Source: an uncultured Anaerolineae bacterium
GTDB lineage: Bacteria; Chloroflexota; Anaerolineae; Anaerolineales; Villigracilaceae
DNA length: 47,269 nt
Reading direction: 5' to 3'
NCBI GenBank assembly: GCA_937120535.1
Contig: CAKZJX010000037.1
Coordinates: 1-47,269, forward strand
Position numbers and translations under genes: made by a program. Below, piece by piece: positions 23,602-31,175 of the stretch (the stretch's first letter is position 1; every line of letters starts with the position of its first letter). The notes below the pieces were generated by a model, which saw only the letters and a program-made list of their open reading frames with translations, did not search any database and was not told where the DNA came from.

Positions 23602-24849
23602 ATGAGCCATGGGGTAGACCTTACGACACTTAATGCTCTTCTGTCCCTTTTTCGCAAAGCGTCCACCCAGGCCAGCTGGCGATCGGCTCTAGAAGTCCTG
23701 ATGGTGGAACTGCGATCTTTTTTTATCTTTGACAACATTGCCATTTACTCGTCGAGCGAAGCGGAAAGCGGTGCGCTCGAAGTTATCTATGCGCGTGCGC
23801 TAGGTCGTGGCAAGAGCGCCGAAGCGGACGCGGCTTGGGGCGAGCGCGTGGCCGGCGAAGTGATCGCCAATGCTCAAATTCTTTTGCAAATCCCCCCTCG
23901 TTCTAATCTACCCAATACTGGCCGCTTGGAACTACCCTACACGTTAGGTTTGCCATTGTTGAGTGGCGCACGGGTTCTTGGAGCGATGATCTTCATCCGC
24001 TTTGGAGGTCCACCCTTTGAAGCCGATCAGATTCATCTCGCGGCTCTGATCTCAGCATGGGCCTCTTGTCTGTTAGAGCGTCGTAGTTGGGAGGAGACGT
24101 ATCGTCAGCTCAATGAAGTTCAGTATCGTATTCGGTTGCAAGACGACTTCTTGGCCACCGTTTCACATGAACTCCGCACACCGTTAGGCTTTATCAAGGG
24201 ATATTCCACCACCCTATTGCGCCAAGATACGAAATGGGACGAAGCCACCCAGCGAGAGTTTCTGACCGTGATCGATGAAGAGACCGATCGCCTGGCGCAG
24301 CTGATCGACGACCTACTCGAGTCGGCGCGCTTGCAAAGCAAAACGCTGAATTTCAAGTTTCAACCGATGCGCGTGGACGCCTTGATTCGCGATGCCGTTA
24401 TCCGCTTTCATCAACGTCATCCCGAAGTGGTTGTCCGATTAGATATTTCACCGCTCCCTCCCATTCTCGGCGATACCATCCATCTGATGCGCGTGCTGGA
24501 GAATTTGTTCAGCAATGCCGTCAAGTACGCTCCAGGATCGGATATTGAGATTTCTGTGGAACAACGAGGAAACATGGTCCATGTTCGCTTTAGCGATCAT
24601 GGGCCGGGCATTCCCCCGGAGCATCAGGCGATGATTTTTGAGCGCTTCTATCGGGTGCCCGGTTCTCATGCTTCCAGCACAGGCACAGGTCTTGGCCTGT
24701 ATATCTGCAAACAAATTGTGACCGCCCACCGTGGTAAGATGTGGGTAGAATCAGAACCAGGACACGGTGCCACTTTCCACATTCAACTTCCGCTCCAACC
24801 CGATGAACCCAGAGAGAAAGGAGATGCCTTATGTCCAAGCGTGTGCTGA
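23602..24849 (+). CDS. GAF-domain sensor histidine kinase
   Basis: This 415-residue cytoplasmic kinase begins directly after the previous gene's stop. The N-terminal 160 residues look like a GAF domain (FFIFDNIAIYSSS, GLPLLSGARVLGAMIFIRFG), a fold that binds small ligands or senses redox state or light. A short coiled coil follows. The HisKA domain has phospho-acceptor His189 (TVSHELRTPL). The catalytic domain has ENLFSNAVKYAPG, DHGPGIPPE and GTGLGLYICK, so it should be active. Its end overlaps the response regulator by 19 bases, strong evidence of coupled expression. Two kinases beside one regulator suggests signal integration. Confidence 0.9.
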   Translation: MSHGVDLTTLNALLSLFRKASTQASWRSALEVLMVELRSFFIFDNIAIYSSSEAESGALEVIYARALGRGKSAEADAAWGERVAGEVIANAQILLQIPPRSNLPNTGRLELPYTLGLPLLSGARVLGAMIFIRFGGPPFEADQIHLAALISAWASCLLERRSWEETYRQLNEVQYRIRLQDDFLATVSHELRTPLGFIKGYSTTLLRQDTKWDEATQREFLTVIDEETDRLAQLIDDLLESARLQSKTLNFKFQPMRVDALIRDAVIRFHQRHPEVVVRLDISPLPPILGDTIHLMRVLENLFSNAVKYAPGSDIEISVEQRGNMVHVRFSDHGPGIPPEHQAMIFERFYRVPGSHASSTGTGLGLYICKQIVTAHRGKMWVESEPGHGATFHIQLPLQPDEPREKGDALCPSVC

Positions 24850-25526
24850 TCGTAGATGACGAACCTCGCTACCTGCGTTTGTTGGAAGCCAACTTGCGCA
24901 CCGAGGGATACGATGTGGTGACAGCTCAAGATGGCGAGCAGGCTTTGGAAGTGTTTTCTCTCCAACCGGTAGATCTGATCTTGCTAGACATCATGATGCC
25001 GCGCTTGGATGGATTCGGTGTGACTCAACGCATTCGCCAGTTCTCAAACGTCCCGATCATCATCTTAACCGCCAAAGGAGAAGAACGGGATCGTGTGCGT
25101 GGGCTCGATCTGGGCGCCGACGATTATCTGGTAAAGCCCTTCTCGGCCACTGAGCTCCTAGCACGGGTGCGCGCTGTGCTACGCCGTGTACAACCCTCTC
25201 CGCCAGTTGGACAGAACCGTTTTTTTACCCATGGCGACCTAAGAATCGATTTTGCTCGAGCCGAAGTTTGGCGCGGCGATCAGGAGCTCTCGCTCTCGGC
25301 GACCGAATATCGCCTCTTGCTTCAATTTGTCCACAATGTCGGTCGTATTCTCACCTCTGAGGAACTTCTTTCAAATGTATGGGGTGCCGAATACAAGGAT
25401 GAAAAAGAGATCTTATGGGTAAGCATTGCTCGGCTGCGGCAAAAGCTCGAGGAAGATCCTCACAACCCGAAGCACATCGTCACTCGCTCTGGACTAGGAT
25501 ATCTGATGCCTCCGGTAGAAAGCTGA
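24831..25526 (+). CDS. OmpR/PhoB-type response regulator
   Basis: This 231-residue DNA-binding regulator has a receiver domain with acidic pocket Asp9/Asp10 (LIVDDEPR), phospho-acceptor Asp53 (LLDIMMPRLDG), a switch Thr (ILTAKG) and Lys in DDYLVKPF. The C-terminal winged helix is of the OmpR type (ELSLSATEYRLLLQFVHNVG, then WVSIARLRQKLEED and RSGLGYLM). The ATG at 24831 is preceded by AAAGGAG inside the kinase gene. It is the probable output of one or both kinases upstream. Target genes are unknown. Confidence 0.93.
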   Translation: MSKRVLIVDDEPRYLRLLEANLRTEGYDVVTAQDGEQALEVFSLQPVDLILLDIMMPRLDGFGVTQRIRQFSNVPIIILTAKGEERDRVRGLDLGADDYLVKPFSATELLARVRAVLRRVQPSPPVGQNRFFTHGDLRIDFARAEVWRGDQELSLSATEYRLLLQFVHNVGRILTSEELLSNVWGAEYKDEKEILWVSIARLRQKLEEDPHNPKHIVTRSGLGYLMPPVES

Positions 25527-25532
25527 TGTCTC

Positions 25533-26702
25533 ATGGTCAAAGGTCAGATTCTGGTGGTCGATAGCAACACAGCAAGCCGTACATTTCTAATGCGCTTGTT
25601 GGAGCAGAAGGGCTATCGCACCTTGGCGAGTTCGTTGGGCAAGGAAGGGTTGATCTACGCGTGGCGCGATCGTCCGGATTTGATCTTGTTCGATTCTGGC
25701 TTGGCGGATTTGGGAGGAGAGGCCTTCCTCTATAAGTTGCGCAGTGATCGACGCACGGCTAGAACACCGATCATCGTCCTAGGGAATTCCCCCCAAGAGG
25801 AGGCTCGCTATCGAGAGGCCGGCGCAAACATCTACTTGGTCAAATCGGCCGAAGCAGTGCCCCTTCTGCTGAACGCAATTGAGAAACTTCTCCATCCTGA
25901 TGCAGAATTTGAGGCCCCGAAGCCAGTGAAAGGAGGCTATTTGATCCCATTCCTGAGCGCCAAAGGCGGCACAGGCACATCCTCGCTTTGTGTCAATCTA
26001 GCTATGGCCATCAGCTTGCAGATGCCAGAGGCGCAAACGGTGGTTCTGGATAGCGTCCTGCCCATCGGTTCGGTAGCTGCCATTGTGGGATATGATGGCG
26101 CCACCAACCTGGTTTCGATCTCCACCATGCCCATGGAACAGATCACGGCGGCCTTTCTGCGTGAAGCTCTGCCCAAATGGGCTGCATGGCAATTCCATCT
26201 CCTGGCCGGCTCTCCTGATCCACAACAGGCGCAACAATTACGCGCTGAGCAAGTAGAGCATATCTCAAAGATGCTCTGTTTGGCGTATGACTATATCTTC
26301 GTGGACGTGGGACGTTCGCTGTCGAATCTAGTCTTGCCGATTATCCAGCAGGCAGATTTGATCGCCTTGGTAATCAGCGCCGATCTTGAAGCAGTACGTC
26401 TGACGCGCCTAATCTTGAAGTACCTCCAGATCAAGGGGGTTTCAGATCATCGTCTGTTTCCGATCCTAAATCGTGTGGTGGGGTTTGAAGGTGTGACCAA
26501 AGCGGATATTGAGGGAATGTTGAATCTCTCGATTCGCATGACCATGCCGTATCTTGGGGGCGACTTTTCCCTAGCCAACAATCAACATGTGCCGTTGTTG
26601 CGCAAGTTCCCTCGCGAGACAGCGGCCATGATTATCAAGGAGGCTGCTTCCCAGATGGTTAGCATGGCTCATCGTGCTCGCGAGTTGGCGGAGTCGGCCT
26701 AA
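25533..26702 (+). CDS. CpaE/TadZ-like receiver-ATPase protein
   Basis: This 389-residue protein joins a receiver-like domain (about 1-120, Asp54 in LILFDSG, Lys104 in YLVKS) to a MinD/ParA-type ATPase. One pocket acidic residue is replaced (VVDSN), so phosphorylation is uncertain. The P-loop reads SAKGGTGTSSL: the deviant Walker lysine Lys144 is present, but the usual second lysine is Thr149. That atypical loop is a feature of CpaE/TadZ proteins, which place tight-adherence pilus machines at a cell pole. DYIFVDVGRSLSNLVLPIIQ is the Walker B region. No other tad/cpa genes are in the window. It follows the response regulator by 6 bases, so a localisation role tied to that signalling pathway is plausible. 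Confidence 0.87.
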   Translation: MVKGQILVVDSNTASRTFLMRLLEQKGYRTLASSLGKEGLIYAWRDRPDLILFDSGLADLGGEAFLYKLRSDRRTARTPIIVLGNSPQEEARYREAGANIYLVKSAEAVPLLLNAIEKLLHPDAEFEAPKPVKGGYLIPFLSAKGGTGTSSLCVNLAMAISLQMPEAQTVVLDSVLPIGSVAAIVGYDGATNLVSISTMPMEQITAAFLREALPKWAAWQFHLLAGSPDPQQAQQLRAEQVEHISKMLCLAYDYIFVDVGRSLSNLVLPIIQQADLIALVISADLEAVRLTRLILKYLQIKGVSDHRLFPILNRVVGFEGVTKADIEGMLNLSIRMTMPYLGGDFSLANNQHVPLLRKFPRETAAMIIKEAASQMVSMAHRARELAESA

Positions 26703-26743
26703 CCCAACGCGCTGCTGATTAATCGCCTCTCATAGCTGCGTGA

Positions 26744-26749
26744 TACACT
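26744..26749 (+). promoter_or_regulatory. -10 box for leaderless expression of the C39/TPR gene
   Basis: TACACT ends 6 bases before the ATG at 26756, with no ribosome binding site between. It marks a new transcription unit after the signalling operon. Confidence 0.45.
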
Positions 26750-26755
26750 GATCTC

Positions 26756-27979
26756 ATGGATAGACGTGCCAAGATAAGCCTTCTCCTTTTCATGGCATTT
26801 ACGACGATCTTGCTGGTTTGGCAAGTGCCTGGGTTGAGAGAACGATTGTTGTGGCGCTATGAGGTGTGGGCCACCCGGTTGACGAATGCGCTCCATCCGG
26901 TGAGTGTTCCTACGCCCGTGCCTTCCACCCCTTTGCCTACGTTCACGCCTCTTCCTCCGACTTCGACGCCGACAGCGACGCCCTCGCTTTTGCCCACCCC
27001 TTCGCCGTTCCCAACGCAAGTGATCCTCCCTTCTCCGCCTTATGAACGGCAGGATATGAACAATTGTGGGCCGGCCACGTTGTCAATGCTGTTGCATATG
27101 TATGGTTGGAAAGGCAACCAACACGACATTGCGCGGATTGTCAAGCCCGTTCGGCAGGATCGAAATGTCAATCCGGAAGAGCTGCGCTACTATGTGCTGA
27201 ATTATGCTGGCTGGCTACGAGCCGAGTATCGGGTGGCCGGCGATGTGGAGTTGCTGAAGCGGTTGCTCGCTGCCTACTATCCTGTGCTGATTGAGGCCGC
27301 TACACCCCTGCGGCCAGAAGATGCCGCCGGCCCCAATGACGACCTCTGGTCAGCTCATTATCTGGTCATCACCGGTTACGATGACCTCGAAGGCGTGGTG
27401 ATCGCTCAAGATCCTCTGCGCGGTCCCGATAAACGCATTCCCTATGCTCAACTCATGAGCGATTGGAAGCCCTTTAATTACTTGTATCTGGTCGTATACT
27501 TTCCCCAATACGAGGAAGAAATTCGATCCCTGTTGGGCCCAGACTGGGACGTGAGCGCCAATCGTCAGCGTGCCTTGGACATGGCCTCGGCCGATGTCGC
27601 TACCGATCCCAACGATGCGTTTGCCTGGTTCAACTTAGGGGCCGGTTTGACATATTTTGAACGCTATTCGGAGGCCGCCCAAGCCTTTGATCGCGCGTTT
27701 ACCATCGGCTTGCCGCAGCGAATGACCCGCTATCAGTTCTGGCCATTTTTCGCCTACTTCCATGCCGACCGAATTGATTACTTGCTCGAACTGACCGAGA
27801 GCACTTATCGGGCCATCAACGGTTGGTATTCCGAAGAAGCGTTGCTCTGGAACGGCTGGGGATTATGGCGTAAGGGCGATCTTTCGGGAGCGATTGCTCG
27901 CTGGCGTAAAGCGCTCGAAGTACGCCCTGGCTATGCCGATGCCTTGTATGCTTTGCGATTCGTCGGTGCGCAACCATAA
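26756..27979 (+). CDS. Membrane-anchored C39-like peptidase with TPR repeats
   Basis: This 407-residue protein has an N-terminal membrane anchor (about 8-24, LLLFMAFTTILLVW), then a Pro/Thr/Ser linker (49-90), placing the rest outside the membrane. The papain-fold C39-like domain carries Cys104 (MNNCGPATLSMLLH), His201 (WSAHYLVITGY) and Asp219 (IAQDP), a complete triad. The usual C39 role is cleaving double-glycine leaders, but stand-alone C39-like proteins are mostly uncharacterised. The C-terminal third holds tetratricopeptide repeats (AFAWFNLGAGLTYFERYSEA, LSGAIARWRKALEVRPGYAD) for protein binding. There is no ABC exporter next to it, so a bacteriocin-export role is not supported. Confidence 0.85.
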   Translation: MDRRAKISLLLFMAFTTILLVWQVPGLRERLLWRYEVWATRLTNALHPVSVPTPVPSTPLPTFTPLPPTSTPTATPSLLPTPSPFPTQVILPSPPYERQDMNNCGPATLSMLLHMYGWKGNQHDIARIVKPVRQDRNVNPEELRYYVLNYAGWLRAEYRVAGDVELLKRLLAAYYPVLIEAATPLRPEDAAGPNDDLWSAHYLVITGYDDLEGVVIAQDPLRGPDKRIPYAQLMSDWKPFNYLYLVVYFPQYEEEIRSLLGPDWDVSANRQRALDMASADVATDPNDAFAWFNLGAGLTYFERYSEAAQAFDRAFTIGLPQRMTRYQFWPFFAYFHADRIDYLLELTESTYRAINGWYSEEALLWNGWGLWRKGDLSGAIARWRKALEVRPGYADALYALRFVGAQP

Positions 27980-28049
27980 ATTGTTCCAGTCGGCGTCCCA
28001 ACCGTTCCCATTTTTGTTATACTGGGCCTAAATTCTCTTGGAGCCAGCC

Positions 28050-29180
28050 ATGGTCGTCATTCAACAAGTAGATACCAGCAACAAAAAGCAGGTCAGGCAA
28101 TTTGTAGAATTCCCCTATCGCCTGTATCAAACGTGTCCCCAATGGGTGCCCCCGCTTTATATTGACGCTTATTTGCCGCTAAATCGTGCAAAGCATCCTT
28201 TTTTTGAACATTCCGAAGCAGATTTTTTCATTGCGCTGCGCAACGGAGAAGTCGTCGGCCGAATCTGCGTGGGGATCAACAAACCATTCAATGCTTATCA
28301 CAGAACAAAGAAGGCCCAATTTTCTTACTTTGAAAGCATAGACGATCAAGAAGTAGCCAGGGCCCTATTTGAAGCAGCCTGGGATTGGGCACGTAAGCGC
28401 GGGATGGACGCCTTGATCGGTCCTAAGGGGCTTTCCGCCTTTGAAGGATATGGCATTCTTGAGAAAGGCTTCGAGCATCGTCAAATGATGACGATGACCA
28501 ACTACAATTATGCCTATTATCCCAAATTGCTTGAAAGCCTGGGATTTGAAAAAGAAGTGGACTTCGTATCCTGCTATCTTCCTTCCACGGCATTTCATAT
28601 TCCGGAACGGGTGGAGCGAATCGCCAAGCGTGTGCTCCAGCGCGGCAAGCTATGGGTCAAGAATTTTTCTAGCAAGCGAGAGCTGTTGCATTGGGCGCCG
28701 CGCATTGGTAAAACCTACAACAGGGCGTTTGTCAATAACTGGGAGTATTATCCCTTCTCACTGCGCGAGATCCAATATGCGGTGGATAACGTTTTTCTGG
28801 TGGCCAATCCGCGTCTGATCAAGCTGATCATGCACGAAGAGGAGATTGTGGGCTTCCTCTTCGCTTTTCCGGATGTATCGGCGGCCATGCAACGTGCCCG
28901 TGGACAGCTCTTCCCCTTTGGATTGGTCGATATTCTGCTCGAGATGAGACGCACCAAATCGGTCAGCGCCAATGGGATGGGCATCTTGCCAGAGTATCAG
29001 GGCATGGGCGGCAACGCTGTGTTGTATTATGAGACGGGGAAAACGCTGATGAGATTCCGCCGCTTTGAGCACGTGGAGATGACCCAGGTTGCCGAGACGG
29101 CTACTCAAATGCGCGCTGACTTGAAAAACTTAAACGGCGTGGAGTATAAAAACCATCGCGTCTATCGGATCGGGTTATAA
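28050..29180 (+). CDS. GNAT-like N-acetyltransferase family protein
   Basis: This 376-residue soluble protein resembles a widespread but uncharacterised family (YghO-like) with GNAT fold elements. The first half contains ADFFIALRNGEVVGRICVGI and WARKRGMDALIGPKGLSAFE. The later part has EEIVGFLFAFPDVS and the acetyl-CoA-loop-like NGMGILPEYQGMGGNAVLYY, which supports a real GNAT active site. The ATG at 28050 is preceded by GGAG, with a TATACT -10 about 30 bases upstream, so it has its own promoter. The substrate is unknown. Confidence 0.75.
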   Translation: MVVIQQVDTSNKKQVRQFVEFPYRLYQTCPQWVPPLYIDAYLPLNRAKHPFFEHSEADFFIALRNGEVVGRICVGINKPFNAYHRTKKAQFSYFESIDDQEVARALFEAAWDWARKRGMDALIGPKGLSAFEGYGILEKGFEHRQMMTMTNYNYAYYPKLLESLGFEKEVDFVSCYLPSTAFHIPERVERIAKRVLQRGKLWVKNFSSKRELLHWAPRIGKTYNRAFVNNWEYYPFSLREIQYAVDNVFLVANPRLIKLIMHEEEIVGFLFAFPDVSAAMQRARGQLFPFGLVDILLEMRRTKSVSANGMGILPEYQGMGGNAVLYYETGKTLMRFRRFEHVEMTQVAETATQMRADLKNLNGVEYKNHRVYRIGL

Positions 29181-29413
29181 AAGCTCCTCCTGAGCTAGGA
29201 GGTGGCAAGTTGAGTAATGAGGATCGATCGGTTTTCCGCTGCCGGGAAAACAGAGCTCGGTTATTGGATATTTGCAGCAGAAAGCTCTTCCAAGCTGAGG
29301 GTAGGGTGAAGCAGATAGATTGGGAACTATCGAGGTGAGGAAGCAGATGGCAATAGGAATCCCCCACCCATTGCCGCTACCATTCATCCTTTCCTTACCT
29401 AAAACAAAAAAAA
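29181..29413 (+). other. Gap between convergent genes
   Basis: No gene is seen in this stretch. A small hairpin (CTCCT with AGGAG near 29185-29205) just after the GNAT-like gene may aid termination. Confidence 0.45.
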
Positions 29414-29434
29414 GCAGGAGAGGGGATCTCCTGC
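29404..29434 (-). terminator. Intrinsic terminator of rpsT
   Basis: GCAGGAGA (29414-29421) pairs with TCTCCTGC (29427-29434) in an 8-bp stem with a 5-base loop. On the minus strand the stem is followed by a run of T, the A-rich stretch before 29414. Confidence 0.85.
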
Positions 29435-29469
29435 TGGATACGGAGCGACAACAGAGTGTAGCAAGCAGG

Positions 29470-29736
29470 CTAGCGGTTGGAAGCGGCCGAGGCGCTGCGG
29501 GCTTTGGCAATCGCTTTCATGAGCCGTGATTTACGACGTGCAGCATTGCGCCAGTGAATCACGCCTTTTTCAGCCGCTTTGTCCAAGGCGCTAATCGCCT
29601 TGCGCAGCGCTTCTTCGGTCATTTCCTGGCGGGCTTTTTTCACGGCCGTGCGCGCCGCACCGCGAATCATGCGATTGCGAAGTCTTCGCTTCTCGTTTTG
29701 TTTGATGCGCTTGATTTGTGATTTGATGTTTGCCAC
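29470..29736 (-). CDS. rpsT: Ribosomal protein bS20
   Basis: An 88-residue, strongly basic, all-helical protein of the small ribosomal subunit. ANIKSQIKRIKQNEKRRLRN is the family start, and the sequence continues with KGVIHWRNAARRKSRLMK. The start is taken as the GTG at 29736-29734, with GGAGAAGG a few bases upstream. A longer in-frame start (MDCLSGEGPV) is not family-like. A clear terminator follows the gene. It is a single-gene unit, as in many bacteria. Confidence 0.95.
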   Translation of the reverse strand: MANIKSQIKRIKQNEKRRLRNRMIRGAARTAVKKARQEMTEEALRKAISALDKAAEKGVIHWRNAARRKSRLMKAIAKARSASAASNR

Positions 29737-29889
29737 AGGTCCTTCTCCAGAAAGACAATCCAACGTTTTGTGTCGTTTACGCTTTGTCGATGAGCGACAT
29801 TGGCCATTTCTTCAATGCGGGGCAAGATTTTACGTGAGAAGTGCGAATTTGTCCAGCGTTTTTGATATCCTTTTTGCCATCCGACAGTT

Positions 29890-31083
29890 TTAGGGGGCAG
29901 CAAAGACAACCACATAGTAACCGAAGTTGTTGAAGAAAGCATACGCCACGCCGATCTCTTTGTAGGTCGTACTGAGCAAGTTCTGGTTGTGTTGTGGGTT
30001 GGCCTGATCGGTCCTCCACCAGTACACAACGACCTGGGGGGTTAGGGGCGGCCAACTGCCATAGGCGTTTTCCGAGACTCGGCTAGCGCGATAGCCAGTG
30101 TCGGCCACGCGCGAGGTCGGCGTAGAGCCATCGGAGCCGGTATGGCCAAAGAGTTGATTGCAGGCCATATCGGCGGCGTGGCGTTCTGCAGCTTGCTTGA
30201 GGAGCGAGTTTACGGTGTAGGCCGGCAAGTTGTTCTGGGCTCGATAGGCATTGATGGCGCTGATCACTCCTTGCACGCGGGCCGGCTCGGTCGTGAAGGC
30301 GCAAGGGGCTGTCCCGCCACCTGAAGACGAGGTAGCGGTGGGCGTTATTGTCGGGTTGAGGGGAGCCGGAAAGGTGGGCGTAAAGGTGATCGGCGTGCTG
30401 GTCGGTGGGCGGGTGGCAGTAGGGGTCAGTAAATTGACGGGGATGACCAGCTCTTGGTAAGCTTGGAGCAGGTTGGGATTCTCGATCTTGTTCTCGGCAA
30501 GGATGGCTTCGACAGTGCTGTTGAACTTGGCGGCGATGCCGGCCAGGGTATCTCCAGGCAGGACGATGTACGTGATCTTGGTGCCACGCCTGAGCGTAGG
30601 CGGGATCGGGGTAGCAGTGGGCATGCGCATATCAGGATTGGGGATCCAGATCACCTGGCCGGGGAAGATGATCCCTCGGTTTCGAACGATCTCAGGGTTG
30701 AGGGACAGGATGAGCGCAATGCCGTCTTCAGCCAATTGAAACTTTTGGGCGATCAGGATCAGGTTGTCGCCTTCCTGAATCGTGTATTGAAAGGGTGCCG
30801 AAGGAGTGGGGGTGCCGGTGATAGTGGGTGTGACGGTTTGAGTAGCGGAGGCTGTAGCCGTAGCCGTCGGGGTGGAAGTTGAAGTCATCGTCGGTGTGGG
30901 AGTGTCGGTGGCGAAGAGGGCGTTCAGCGGCCGGCCAGGTGCCATCAATGAGGAAACGATCAGCGCCACGCCAGCCACAATTGCTGTCGCCGCCAAAATT
31001 ATTAATACTCTCGGGCCAATCGAACGGCGGCGTTTTCGCGAAGTAATGGGGCGAAACGAGGGAGGAGTTGCAGAAGGGTTCAT
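29890..31083 (-). CDS. Secreted/anchored LysM-CAP domain protein
   Basis: This 397-residue envelope protein has an N-terminal membrane anchor (about 24-46, VLIILAATAIVAGVALIV) after a basic stretch SRKRRRS. A Thr/Pro linker leads to two LysM domains, the first YTIQEGDNLILIAQKFQ and the second YIVLPGDTLAGIAAKF, which bind peptidoglycan or chitin-like glycans. After a second Thr/Pro linker comes a CAP (SCP/PR-1) domain: INAYRAQNNLPAY, AERHAADMACNQLFGHTGSD with the CAP histidine, and SENAYGSW. The ATG at 31083 has AAAGGA upstream. Bacterial CAP proteins are mostly of unknown activity; the layout suggests a cell-wall-bound protein. Confidence 0.88.
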   Translation of the reverse strand: MNPSATPPSFRPITSRKRRRSIGPRVLIILAATAIVAGVALIVSSLMAPGRPLNALFATDTPTPTMTSTSTPTATATASATQTVTPTITGTPTPSAPFQYTIQEGDNLILIAQKFQLAEDGIALILSLNPEIVRNRGIIFPGQVIWIPNPDMRMPTATPIPPTLRRGTKITYIVLPGDTLAGIAAKFNSTVEAILAENKIENPNLLQAYQELVIPVNLLTPTATRPPTSTPITFTPTFPAPLNPTITPTATSSSGGGTAPCAFTTEPARVQGVISAINAYRAQNNLPAYTVNSLLKQAAERHAADMACNQLFGHTGSDGSTPTSRVADTGYRASRVSENAYGSWPPLTPQVVVYWWRTDQANPQHNQNLLSTTYKEIGVAYAFFNNFGYYVVVFAAP

Positions 31084-31175
31084 GAGCTGTTCCTTTCGCA
31101 AGGGGAACGATCGTCCCAGACAATTTTACCCTGAAAGTTGTGGATAGAGTCGGCCGCCGCTGCAAGCGTTGAGCA

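Noticed and set aside
26756-27979. Bacteriocin export peptidase
   Set aside because: The C39-like triad is complete but there is no ABC transporter domain or neighbour and no double-glycine precursor gene nearby.
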